Below are positions 9,872-18,286 of a stretch of DNA of 64,000 nt, in pieces. The notes under the pieces were generated by a model. It was not told the origin of the DNA. It searched no databases and saw nothing but the letters and a program-made list of their open reading frames with translations. The position numbers were made by a program, and so were the translations under genes. Source of the DNA: Oscillospiraceae bacterium (lineage in GTDB: Bacteria > Bacillota > Clostridia > Lachnospirales > Lachnospiraceae); the NCBI GenBank assembly GCA_021771715.1, contig JAETOO010000001.1, positions 558,001-622,000 on the forward strand, written 5' to 3'. Position 1 is the first letter of the stretch; the number at the start of each line of letters is the position of its first letter.

Positions 9872-9985
9872 GTCTGATAGTTCGCCCCATCTCTCTAAGA
9901 TCCAATCACTGATAAGAGCTCGCTACAGCCGCTCTTGGACGGCTCGGTCTTCTTCTCTGACCTGTCTTCCTCCGACAGCTGCCGG

Positions 9986-10849
9986 TCAATCTGCAGCGTC
10001 CCCGCCCTTCTTAACCACCGGAATCCACACCTCGTACTTTGCATGCTCCGGGTCTGCGTTCAGATAGACCTCGATATCCGGCGCATTGCCATACTCGTAC
10101 CCCGAGGTCGGCAGCCATTCCGTGACAATCCGCTGTTCCAGCTCCTGGAGCGAACGGTTTGTCCCTTCTCCCGGGAAGATCGCCCACGTCGCAGCCGGGA
10201 TACGGTACTCCTCCAGCCCGTCCTCTGCCCCTGATCCTGCGACGGCGATGAAGTATTTCCATTCCTCCTCGTCATTGCAGGCGCTCACGCCCAGAAGTCC
10301 CAGCGGTTCGTTTCCCATCCTGCCTGCCAGCTTCTGCAGTGTCCCGTCGGCCACTACCTGCTGCCACATCTGCGGAACAATCTCAAAATTCTTCTCAATC
10401 TCCCGGAACAGCGGCCTGGACACCCCGACGATCTGAAATGCCTCTCTCTTTTCAATCCGGTAATTCAATTCCTCTACCCCCTTCACAATCACTGTAAACG
10501 TAAGCCGGGGATAGGATTTCACGGACACGCCCTCTCCTTTTACCGCGGACGGCGCCACTCCGTGCACTGACTGGAAGGCCCGGTTGAAGGCAGTCGGCGA
10601 GCTGTAGCCGTATTTCAGCGCGACGTCGAGCACTTTCTCCTTTCCGCTCTGCAGGTCCACCGCCGCCAGAGACATTTTCCTCCTGCGGATATACTCAGAC
10701 AGCGGAACCCCCGCCATGTAGGCGAACATCCTCTGAAAATGGTAAGCGGAACAGCCGGCAATCCGCGCGAGCTGCTCGTAGTCCAGCTCCTCCGTCAGAT
10801 GCCCCTCGATGTAGCTGATCGCCTCATTGAGACGTCCGATCCAATCCAT
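9986..10849 (-). CDS. AraC-family regulator with GyrI-like effector-binding domain
   Basis: A 287-aa transcription factor. The first 110 residues form the AraC double helix-turn-helix (ISYIEGHLTEELDYEQLARI, AGCSAYHFQRMFAYMAGVPL, ALKYGYSSPTAFNRAFQ). Residues about 125-280 form a GyrI/Rob-C-like small-molecule domain (FQIVGVSRPLFREIEKNF, AGMGNEP region, PAATWAIFPGEG, EVWIPV). This architecture is common in regulators of multidrug or stress genes. Start ATG at 10849 with AAGGAGGGATATAAAC upstream. It is followed by a strong terminator, so it is likely monocistronic. The ligand is unknown. Confidence 0.88.
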   Translation of the reverse strand: MDWIGRLNEAISYIEGHLTEELDYEQLARIAGCSAYHFQRMFAYMAGVPLSEYIRRRKMSLAAVDLQSGKEKVLDVALKYGYSSPTAFNRAFQSVHGVAPSAVKGEGVSVKSYPRLTFTVIVKGVEELNYRIEKREAFQIVGVSRPLFREIEKNFEIVPQMWQQVVADGTLQKLAGRMGNEPLGLLGVSACNDEEEWKYFIAVAGSGAEDGLEEYRIPAATWAIFPGEGTNRSLQELEQRIVTEWLPTSGYEYGNAPDIEVYLNADPEHAKYEVWIPVVKKGGDAAD

Positions 10850-11009
10850 GTTTATATCCCTCCTTTCGCTCCCTTCCTATTCTATCCTGTCCGGTTCCAA
10901 AATTCCTCTCTTTTTCTGCACAATACTGCGAGGTCCGCCGCCCTCAGGAGTTCCGGCACACTTTGTAAAACATCTGCACCCTCTTCCATTCACACTAACC
11001 CAAAACGTT

Positions 11010-11156
11010 CAAGACAAATGAACTACCCCGGGGCAAGCCCTCAAGCATCTTCCGCGACTGCGGCACTTTCGTGCCTTGACGCTCCAGATACTTGCCTTTC
11101 GCCTCGCTCAGCATCCTCCCGGAACCTTTGGTATCCCCTCAGGGCAACACCCCAGC
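11010..11156 (-). ncRNA. possible structured RNA or IS200/IS605-type end remnant downstream of the FGGY kinase
   Basis: Read on the minus strand, nested pairings are visible: GGCAAG...CTTGCC outside, TCAAG...CTTGA inside, and a perfect GGCAC-GAAA-GTGCC tetraloop hairpin at the core, followed by CCCCGGGGTAGTTCATTTG. Such a multi-stem 3' end resembles the right ends/omega-RNAs of TnpB-bearing elements, but no tnpA or tnpB is nearby. The assignment is tentative; the pairing is what I see. The rest of 10850-11009 shows nothing I can name. Confidence 0.35.
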
Positions 11157-12815
11157 CTACTCTTCGCAGTAAGAAATTAGCCTCTGGGCCTTATCAAGAG
11201 AAGGGAATATCCCTGCAGATACCAGCGCAAACAGCACGGCACCGTACGAAGCCTCCTCGCGGTACGCCGGGATCCGCATTTTCATCCGGAACCGGTCCTC
11301 GAACAGCTTTCTCAGATACGGATTGCTGCGGATCGCGTTTCCGCTCCCGATCAGCTGCTTCGGCTCCCCCGCGCCATACCGGCGCATGATCTCATAAAAG
11401 GAAAACAGCTCCTCAGCCATACCGCCCAGAACCCCGAACGTCAGTTCTGCCGGGGTAACATTCCACGGTGTGATCCCCCGGATCGCCCCGGTCAGCTCCG
11501 GATGCTCGCGCGTGCCGCACAAACGCGTGTCAACCGTCAATCTGCCGCCATCTGTCCTTTCATTTTCGCCCTCTGACGCCTCATATCTGTTCCCAGGCAC
11601 CTCGCTACCGGTATCCCTCGTGCAGTATCCGCTCTCCTGCGTCCTGTCTCGCTTCTCTGTCCATTTTTCCCGCTCCTCCAGCAGCTTTGCCATCCGGCCG
11701 TACAATTTTCCTTCCGGCTTCGTCCCTGTCATGGCCTCCACGGTCTGGGCGAAAAACTGTTCCAGAACCGCATACGCTCTGCCTCCGCACAGGCCGGCTC
11801 CGACAAAAATATAGTCCTCCCCGGCGACGGGCCGCAGCTCCACTCCCGCATAGTCGCGGTAACCCCGCACGGTGGCCGACACCTGGCTGCTGGTGCCGAT
11901 GTTGATCAGAAGACTGCCCTCCATCTCCCGGACCGAACCAATGACACTCGCCTGGTTGTCTCCGACCGCTATGCTGACCGGAATCTGCTCCCCGGTCTTC
12001 CCGAGCAGCGCATAGCCGTTCTCCGTCTCGGGAAGAATCGCCGGGTCCATCCCCGCGCGCCGGATCGCCCCTGTGTCAAAGCAGCCCTTTTTCAGATCAA
12101 AGCAGCCCAGGCTCGCCGCATCCGAGGATGCCGTAAGCGGCGCTCTGCGGCCGGTCAGGCGCATGCCGATATAGTCCTGAATCGTGCAGAGCTTCACGGC
12201 AGCCTCCGGGACACAGCCTGCGAGCACATTGCAGTAGTGCGTCGTCAGGCCATACCCGGTCGCCATCGGATAGCCGGTCCGTGCCGTCAGCACAGCCGCA
12301 TACGTGACCTGCTCTGCACATCCTGCGGTTTCTGCTCCCTCCAGATACCGATCCACGCATTTTCCCGGCTCTGCACACACCTTCTCCGGACTGCTGTCCT
12401 CTCCCGGTTCTCTCTTCTTCTGCACCTCTCTGCCGGGCTTCCCACACCTTGTGTTTCCGCGCTCACCCTTCCAGATATCCGGCGAACTGGCCGGTTCGTA
12501 CATCCGGTTTCCGCGCTCGTCCTGCCACGTGTACAGCGGGCTGACTGCCCGTCCGCTCTCATCCACGTACACAATCCCGTGCATCTGCCCGGTAAGCCCG
12601 ATCACCGCAACATCCTCATATGTCTGCACAAACTCCTGATAGAGCCCGCGCACCTTTTCCCATATCTTTTCCGGATCCTGCAGACGTTCGTACTCCTGCC
12701 CCGTGATCCACGTATCATTCTCCAGTGTCCGCACCTGGACCGCCTCTCCGGTCTGCACATCCACCACAATCCCGCAGATCGTCGTCGTGCCAATGTCAAA
12801 GCCGACCGCTTTCAT
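11157..12815 (-). CDS. FGGY-family carbohydrate kinase (sedoheptulokinase/xylulokinase-like) with two insertions
   Basis: A 552-aa sugar kinase, longer than the usual roughly 500. The ATPase fold starts with AVGFDIGTTTICGIVVDVQ (phosphate-1 loop); VIGLTGQMHGIVYVDESGRA and LYTWQDERGNRMYE resemble sedoheptulokinases; LINIGTSSQVSATVRGY and GGMAEELFSFYEIM are in the second FGGY domain, with GSGNAIRSNPYLRKLFEDRF near the end. Two low-complexity Glu/Arg/Gly-rich stretches, about residues 104-160 and 390-430, interrupt the fold between conserved blocks. ATG at 12815 follows AAGGAGAGC. It lies just downstream of the mannitol-dehydrogenase-family gene, suggesting one sugar-use operon. The phosphorylated sugar is not determined. 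Confidence 0.85.
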   Translation of the reverse strand: MKAVGFDIGTTTICGIVVDVQTGEAVQVRTLENDTWITGQEYERLQDPEKIWEKVRGLYQEFVQTYEDVAVIGLTGQMHGIVYVDESGRAVSPLYTWQDERGNRMYEPASSPDIWKGERGNTRCGKPGREVQKKREPGEDSSPEKVCAEPGKCVDRYLEGAETAGCAEQVTYAAVLTARTGYPMATGYGLTTHYCNVLAGCVPEAAVKLCTIQDYIGMRLTGRRAPLTASSDAASLGCFDLKKGCFDTGAIRRAGMDPAILPETENGYALLGKTGEQIPVSIAVGDNQASVIGSVREMEGSLLINIGTSSQVSATVRGYRDYAGVELRPVAGEDYIFVGAGLCGGRAYAVLEQFFAQTVEAMTGTKPEGKLYGRMAKLLEEREKWTEKRDRTQESGYCTRDTGSEVPGNRYEASEGENERTDGGRLTVDTRLCGTREHPELTGAIRGITPWNVTPAELTFGVLGGMAEELFSFYEIMRRYGAGEPKQLIGSGNAIRSNPYLRKLFEDRFRMKMRIPAYREEASYGAVLFALVSAGIFPSLDKAQRLISYCEE

Positions 12816-12910
12816 AGCTCTCCTTTCCCTCTCCTGCAGCATTCTGTTCCGAACTTGTTACTATTCACGGCCATCCTGGCCGCGCACAGTAACACGCGGC
12901 GCAAGGCTCC

Positions 12911-14566
12911 TCACGCGCGCTCCCAGCCGCCGGTCTCTTCATTAATCTTCTTCACCTGTGCCAGGTATTTCTGCACCGTCCGGCGCACTGCTCCCGGCCC
13001 GGCGATCTCCTCGCGGAAAATCTGCTCGATCTGCTCGCCGATCCCCGCCTCATACAGGTTGATAAAGAACACATTCTCATTCGACAGAATCCATCTCAGC
13101 TGATCCTTCAGGCTCTCCGGTTCCCCGATCACGATCCCCGCAAGCTGCTCCTGCATCTTCGGGACGAGCGGATCCGGTGCAAGCCCGTACGTGTTCCCCT
13201 CGTCGTCAACGCCCAGCAGGTACCGCAGCCACCCGGCGATGGCAAGCGGGATGCCGACCAGCTCCTTTGCGCTCCCGTAACGCTCCACATACGACCGCAC
13301 CGTCACGCCAAAGCGCACCCCGAGCCCCTGTGACGAGTCGGTGCACAATCTCTGGCACGTGTCACCGAGATACGGATTCGGGAACCGGTCATAGATGCAC
13401 TCGTCGAGAAATGCCTTCGGAGAAAGAATGCCCGGATCCGGGACGACGCGCATCCCCTCCCCGTAGCTCACAAGTTTTCCCAGCTTCAGCATATCCGGGT
13501 CCCGCATCTCATCCGCAAACAAGTCGTAACCCAGCACACAGCCATACGGCCCGAGCGCCGTGTGGACCGGGTTCAGGCAGACCGTCACCTTCATGCGCTC
13601 CGATTTCTCGACGGTCTCCCGATCCGTCATGTAGACACCCGCCTTCTCAAACGCAGGCCTCCCGTTCGGGAAGCGGTCCTCAACCACCAAATACTGCGGC
13701 CCCTCCGCATTCGCGTACGGCGCAATGTACGTCCGCTTTGACGTGACGACCGGCTGCATGTCCTCCACCCCGGCCTCCGTCAGCTCCCTGGCGATCTTCT
13801 CGCTCGGCCGCGGCGTGATCTTGTCGATCATCGTCCACAAAAACGCCACTCTGGTCTCATCGTCCACGTACGCGGCAAATCCGTCATCTACATACCCGCG
13901 CTTTCTCCACTCCCGCGTCATCGTCATGACAGACTCCCGCAGCTTCCTGCCGTTCTGCGAACAGTTATCCATCGACACGAGCGCGAGCGGCTGCGCACCG
14001 TTTTGATACCGCTCCCACAGCATCGCCGTCACCACCGCCATCGCACCGCTCACCTGCTGCGGCCCATTCTCAATATCTGCCTGCACATAGTCAAAATACG
14101 TGCCGTCCGCCCGCTCCAGAGCATATCCCTTCTCCGTAATGGTGAACGATATCAGCTGCAAACTCGGCGCGCAGAATATCTCCTTCAGACGGTTCCAGTC
14201 CGCCGCGTTCGCATGCTGCGCCTTCAGAGCCTCGCCAAAGCAGCCCAACACCCGGCGATCCACTGTGCCGTCCCCGTGCAGAATCACGCTGAGCGCCAGA
14301 TTATCATACGGCGCATAGATCTGGTCCACCACATCATAGTCAAACGTCTCCACGCACGTCACGCCGCAGTCCAGCTCGCCCTGCGCAAGCAGACGATCCG
14401 CGATTCCGCCGAGAAAAATGCGGAAAATATTTCCAATTCCAAAGTGCACCCACCGCGGCGCCCGTCTCGCCTGCTCTGTCACGGATGCCACGTCATACTC
14501 CGGCAGCGCGATATCTGCCTGCTCCCATGCTTTCCGATCTCTGATCCCCTCTGATGTCAGCTTCAT
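12911..14566 (-). CDS. mannitol dehydrogenase-family oxidoreductase (fructuronate reductase/mannitol 2-dehydrogenase-like)
   Basis: A 551-aa NAD-dependent long-chain polyol dehydrogenase. The Rossmann domain has RWVHFGIGNIFRIFLGG; the catalytic region KVTVCLNPVHTALGPYGCVL carries the family's Lys/Asn/His set. It would interconvert a ketose or keto-uronate and the corresponding polyol or aldonate. The ATG at 14566 overlaps the stop of the upstream YunG-like gene as ATGA, but an in-frame ATG at 14587 has better AGGA spacing and could be used. The downstream neighbour is the FGGY kinase about 95 bases away, so reduction and phosphorylation may be consecutive steps. UxuB versus MtlD activity cannot be told by eye. 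Confidence 0.85.
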   Translation of the reverse strand: MKLTSEGIRDRKAWEQADIALPEYDVASVTEQARRAPRWVHFGIGNIFRIFLGGIADRLLAQGELDCGVTCVETFDYDVVDQIYAPYDNLALSVILHGDGTVDRRVLGCFGEALKAQHANAADWNRLKEIFCAPSLQLISFTITEKGYALERADGTYFDYVQADIENGPQQVSGAMAVVTAMLWERYQNGAQPLALVSMDNCSQNGRKLRESVMTMTREWRKRGYVDDGFAAYVDDETRVAFLWTMIDKITPRPSEKIARELTEAGVEDMQPVVTSKRTYIAPYANAEGPQYLVVEDRFPNGRPAFEKAGVYMTDRETVEKSERMKVTVCLNPVHTALGPYGCVLGYDLFADEMRDPDMLKLGKLVSYGEGMRVVPDPGILSPKAFLDECIYDRFPNPYLGDTCQRLCTDSSQGLGVRFGVTVRSYVERYGSAKELVGIPLAIAGWLRYLLGVDDEGNTYGLAPDPLVPKMQEQLAGIVIGEPESLKDQLRWILSNENVFFINLYEAGIGEQIEQIFREEIAGPGAVRRTVQKYLAQVKKINEETGGWERA

Positions 14567-15036
14567 TCTCCTGTCCCTGCTTTCCATGTTTTTTGTTCCT
14601 GCGCCAACTTTTCCTCAAGCGTCCTTTTCAGGTACTCATACCGCAGCCGCTTCTCCTCTTTCGCAAAGTGTACCTCACGAAACTGCTCCGGATTGCCCTC
14701 GTAGACCAGCTCCTTCGCCTCATCCCCGAACTGTTCGCTCGTCAAATCAAAGCAGCAGTCTCCGATCACGTTGTAGCAGTGATAACTTCCGTCTGGGCGC
14801 AAAATCCCGTACACCTGTCCGCCGAAAATATCCTGCGCCAGAAACGCGGTGATCGAACACTGTCCCAGCGTCCGGTTCTCCGGGCTCCAGTCCGCCCGCA
14901 TTCTCGGCGCACATGTGTCGGCGCACCAGAGCTCCGAGAGCAGATCGTACAGCTCCCTTGGCGAGCGAATCTTTGCATAATGCTTGTCGGCCGGCGGTAC
15001 CGCCGCCGTCTCCCAGCCATAAAAATGATACTCCAT
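14563..15036 (-). CDS. YunG-like small protein
   Basis: A 157-aa soluble protein resembling the YunG family of unknown function. The conserved core is LWCADTCAPRMRADWSPEN followed by GQCSITAFLAQDIFGGQVYG and CYNVIGDCCFDLTSEQFGD, with conserved Cys residues and a GQC motif that recalls Cys-based (transglutaminase-like) folds. The C-terminal 30 residues are highly charged. Start ATG at 15036 behind GGGGAAGG; a longer frame to 15087 is poorly supported. It is translationally coupled (ATGA) to the following dehydrogenase gene. No role in sugar metabolism is known to me. Confidence 0.7.
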   Translation of the reverse strand: MEYHFYGWETAAVPPADKHYAKIRSPRELYDLLSELWCADTCAPRMRADWSPENRTLGQCSITAFLAQDIFGGQVYGILRPDGSYHCYNVIGDCCFDLTSEQFGDEAKELVYEGNPEQFREVHFAKEEKRLRYEYLKRTLEEKLAQEQKTWKAGTGE

Positions 15037-15251
15037 ACACCTTCCCCCACTTCCGATCCTGTCTGCGACCGCTCTTCCGTTCGGCAAATACGAAAGTCAG
15101 ATAAACTGCCGTCCCACCAGACGAAGCGATCCGGCTCGCTGTCCCATTATATCGGATCTGATTCTTTTTTACAATACTTTTTATAAATAATTTTAAATAA
15201 CTTTTTCTGTACTCCTGCAAAAAGCTCACGTGCGCGGATCCGTACGTTCGA

Positions 15252-16220
15252 TCACTCAGCCTTTTTTGATCCCGATCCCGGCTGCGCCATATACTGTTCC
15301 GCCTCTTCTCTTTCCAGAGAGAACCGCTTCATCACCTGCGCCAGAATCTCCTGCTCCGGCATATTCTGTTCCCGGAATATCTGGATAAGAACCTGAACTC
15401 CCTCCTTCAGGCCTTCCTTCAGTCCTTCTTTCCACCCTTCTTTCCGACCTTCTTTCAACCCTTCTTTCCGACCTTCCTCTTGGCCCTCCTGATACGCCAT
15501 CTTTTTTACATTTGCCTTATGGATCTCATAATCATACCCTGTCAGTATCACTTCTGCCACCTCCGCCCAATGCTTCCGCAAAAAATCATCCAGCACTTTA
15601 TGGGCAATGCAATCCTGTACAGCAGCATCGACTGCTTCCTTTAACGTCTTCCCAAGGGACAGTCCCTTTCGGATGCAGTCAACGAGAACGGAATAATCTT
15701 TCAACTTCCGGCACTGCGACATGATTCTCTGATTATACCCGTAGTTTACATTAATGTAAGTCGCAATACACTCCAGTGCAGGCACATCTCCCTCCTGTTT
15801 CGCAAAAGAATCCGAGAGCCGCACCTCCTTCACCTCGCCGATGTCCTTTGTCCCGTTAAAAAATACGACATACTTCGGCATTGGGAGGGATAACTGACGC
15901 TCTCCATATACATCCAGCTGGCGCTCTGCCACATAACCCTGATAGAGCTGCGAGAAATAGAAAAATCCTCGCAGCGGCATATTCGGATTCCAGGTGCTTT
16001 GCGCCTCGTACAGACTGAGGTAATCCCCAATCAAAAAGGAGACATCATTCTTCATCCCCATATACAGGGTGTCCTCAATCGTGTTCACTTCCAACAGCTC
16101 CGGGTCCGAATAATCAGAGCCGTTGATGGCATTGTAAAGGCTCAGCAGTTCCTCCTTCTCACTGAAAATCATGCGAAACAGGCTGTCTTTATATTTGCGG
16201 TTTATAGTTCCATTGTTCAT
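15252..16220 (-). CDS. Rpn/PD-(D/E)XK nuclease-family 'transposase-like' protein, copy 1
   Basis: A 322-aa protein of the abundant PDDEXK family often labelled putative transposase or recombination-promoting nuclease. It begins INRKYKDSLFRMIFSEKEEL, continues with the nuclease-like VSFLIGDYLSLYEAQSTWNP, and ends with a charged tail of (K/R)EG-type tetrapeptide repeats (GRKEGLKEGRKEGWKEGLKE) and an EREEAEQYM segment. No inverted repeats or target duplications flank it, so it is not a visible IS. The start ATG at 16220 has an ideal AGGAGGAATTGT. A close paralog is at 59851-60741, sharing the N-terminal two thirds. Function in this host is unknown. Confidence 0.8.
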   Translation of the reverse strand: MNNGTINRKYKDSLFRMIFSEKEELLSLYNAINGSDYSDPELLEVNTIEDTLYMGMKNDVSFLIGDYLSLYEAQSTWNPNMPLRGFFYFSQLYQGYVAERQLDVYGERQLSLPMPKYVVFFNGTKDIGEVKEVRLSDSFAKQEGDVPALECIATYINVNYGYNQRIMSQCRKLKDYSVLVDCIRKGLSLGKTLKEAVDAAVQDCIAHKVLDDFLRKHWAEVAEVILTGYDYEIHKANVKKMAYQEGQEEGRKEGLKEGRKEGWKEGLKEGLKEGVQVLIQIFREQNMPEQEILAQVMKRFSLEREEAEQYMAQPGSGSKKAE

Positions 16221-16440
16221 ACAATTCCTCCTCTATTTTACTACGTTCCCCTTTTCTATGCAACCATTCTATCATATTGCGCGTTTTGGTCAATATATTA
16301 TATATGATTTAATAAATATTTTAGTTGCTCAACTAATAGATTATGTTGCGTAAAACTTACTTATTCTGTGCGCAGACGCACGCTCCTTTCTGCTGCCGGA
16401 AACTCTTCTGCAGAGTGTATGAAACCAATGGGCAAACGCA

Positions 16441-16477
16441 GAGAAACCGGCGTGACTTTTCTTCACGCCGGTTTCTC
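16441..16477. terminator. hairpin downstream of galK
   Basis: A perfect 14-bp stem, GAGAAACCGGCGTG (16441-16454) with CACGCCGGTTTCTC (16464-16477), 78 bases after the galK stop. There is no strong T run on the minus side, so efficiency is uncertain. The rest of 16221-16554 is AT-rich leader of the PDDEXK gene with nothing else named. Confidence 0.6.
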
Positions 16478-16554
16478 TGAAATTATGTTATTTCCTTTGA
16501 GTGAAACAGTTCCGCACATCAGCCGCAAACCTGAATCGCTGCCTTTGCATTCTC

Positions 16555-17796
16555 TTATCCTACATGCACCGCTCCTGCCGCGCGGATCTGCATCGGGTAG
16601 ACGTTGCTCTCGCCGACAAAGCCTGCGATGTACTTCACGTACTCGTCTGTCTTCGCCTTCGGCACGATCGCCACGATCACGCCCGCGAAGCCGCCGCCGT
16701 GAATCCGGCAGACGCCGTCCCCTGCGGCCTTCAAAAACTGCTCCGTCAGCGCCAGAGCCAGCGCGACCTTCTGCTCCTTGAAGTTCGCGATCGCATAGCA
16801 GTTCTGCAGCAGCTCCCAGGAGGAGCGCCCAGACTCGTCAAGCGCAGCCAGCAGCTCCCTGCCGTCATTTCGCTCCGCAGCGGCTACCGCTCTCTCGACA
16901 CGGTCATTTTCGTTGAAGAAGTGCATCGCGCGCAGGAGTGCACGGTCGTTCCCAAGCTCCTGCTCCGCCTTCGCATAATTCACGAGCAGCTGCTCCATGC
17001 TGCAGTCTGCAAGCCACTTGCCGCCAAGACATTTTGCGACGGCCTTCATCTCCTCCGGGATCTCGCTGTACTCCCGGCTCAGGTCCGCGTGGCCCTTTCC
17101 GGTGTTCACAATCACCATGTCGTAGCCAAACCGCGCAAAGTCAAAGTCGACCTTCTCATACTTTACATCGTCCGAGAAATCCAGGCGGATCGGGCCGCCG
17201 ACCGCGCACGCCATCTGGTCCATCAGGCCCGATGCCTTGTCCCAGAAATGGTTCTCCGCGTACTGGCCAATCTTCGCATAGTCGGCATAACTCATTTTCC
17301 CGTCATTGAAGAAGTAGTTGATGATCGAGCAGACCAGCATCTCAAAGGAAGCCGAGGAGCTCACGCCCGCCGCGCTGATGACCTTTGTCGACACGTACGC
17401 GTTGAAGCCGGACACCTGAAAGCCTCTCTGCAGCGCCGCCTCCGCCATCCCTGCCACCAGGGACACCGTGCCGCGGTTCTTCGGCACACCCGAAAGCTCC
17501 TTCACGTTCACCACCACATGCTTCTCGTAGCCCTCGCTCACGATTGTGATCGTATCCGTGCCGTTCGGATATGCCGCGCCGATTGTGTCGAGGCTGATCG
17601 ACGCCGCGAGGATTTTTCCGCCGTTGTGGTCGGTGTGGTTCCCGACGATCTCCGTACGCCCCGGCGCGGAGAAAAACTCCATCTCATCGCTGCCAAACAA
17701 CTCCTGATAATGTGACGCCAGCGATGCGTAGCGCGCGCCGCTCTCCTGCGTCTCCCCGTAAATGTGCTCCAATACACTGTTCTGTGGTAACCTCAT
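16555..17796 (-). CDS. galK: galactokinase (GHMP family)
   Basis: A 413-aa GHMP kinase that phosphorylates galactose for the Leloir pathway. The galactokinase signature appears as FSAPGRTEIVGNHTDHNGG at about residues 44-62, with Asn in place of the usual Glu of G-E-H; the GHMP loop is SAAGVSSSASFEMLVCSI; the C-terminal Gly-rich motif is CRIHGGGFAGVIVAIVP. I start it at the ATG 17796 (MRLPQNSVLEHIYG) behind AAAGGGG; the open frame continues to 18300 only because the upstream repeat array lacks stops. No galT or galE follows. It is divergent from an AraC-family gene that probably regulates it. Confidence 0.92.
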   Translation of the reverse strand: MRLPQNSVLEHIYGETQESGARYASLASHYQELFGSDEMEFFSAPGRTEIVGNHTDHNGGKILAASISLDTIGAAYPNGTDTITIVSEGYEKHVVVNVKELSGVPKNRGTVSLVAGMAEAALQRGFQVSGFNAYVSTKVISAAGVSSSASFEMLVCSIINYFFNDGKMSYADYAKIGQYAENHFWDKASGLMDQMACAVGGPIRLDFSDDVKYEKVDFDFARFGYDMVIVNTGKGHADLSREYSEIPEEMKAVAKCLGGKWLADCSMEQLLVNYAKAEQELGNDRALLRAMHFFNENDRVERAVAAAERNDGRELLAALDESGRSSWELLQNCYAIANFKEQKVALALALTEQFLKAAGDGVCRIHGGGFAGVIVAIVPKAKTDEYVKYIAGFVGESNVYPMQIRAAGAVHVG

Positions 17797-17846
17797 AGTA
17801 AATACCCCTTTCTGTTCTGAATTTCTATGCCGCGGCAGGCCTAGAT

Positions 17847-18035
17847 CGCCGGACATCTCCTGCAGCAGACGCTCCGTTCCGCCCCGCGCCGGACTTCGCC
17901 CGGGTATCGCTTGCAGCAGACACTCTAATCCTTCTGCGCTGGCCTTCATCGGAATATCCCGTATAACGGATGTTCCGATCCGCTCTCCGCCAGCCTTCGC
18001 TCGGATATCTTTTACAGTGAACGATCTGATCCGCG
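17847..18035. repeat. four degenerate ~40-51-bp tandem units upstream of galK
   Basis: Units begin at 17847, 17887, 17937 and 17988 with CGCCGGACAT, CGCCGGACTT, CGCTGGCCTT and CGCCAGCCTT; the first two share TGCAGCAGAC. The array is in the galK 5' region and, unlike most others here, is not attached to a stop codon. Confidence 0.65.
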
Positions 18036-18111
18036 GTAAATTTCGCTCTGTCTCGCACATCGGAAACAAAATAACCGATCCGATGTACCAGTTACTTCTA
18101 TTATAGTATTT

Positions 18112-18233
18112 TCTTCGGAAATATCCAGAAATATTGTCGGAAATATGGGGAATATATTGAGATTTTCTCTTATGTGCGCTAAAATTAGACCGGAATGGAT
18201 AAGCGAAACCTAAAAGAAATTTGTCACATAAGA
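18112..18233. promoter_or_regulatory. probable operator region between galK and the AraC-family gene
   Basis: Direct repeats of GGAAATAT occur near 18116 and 18139, with related AGAAATAT and GGAATATA between and after them. An inverted repeat TCTTATGTG (18168-18176) / CACATAAGA (18225-18233) follows. This AT-rich stretch is the only non-repeat sequence between the divergent genes, a plausible site for the adjacent AraC-family regulator. Confidence 0.45.
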
Positions 18234-18286
18234 AAAGCCAAAAACGATCCCACCTTATAACCATCTTATAAGAAAGGAACTCTGAT

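Noticed and set aside
16501-17715. Long plus-strand ORF (404 aa) over galK
   Set aside because: Antisense shadow of galK caused by high GC; Arg/His-rich, no family resemblance, no ribosome site.
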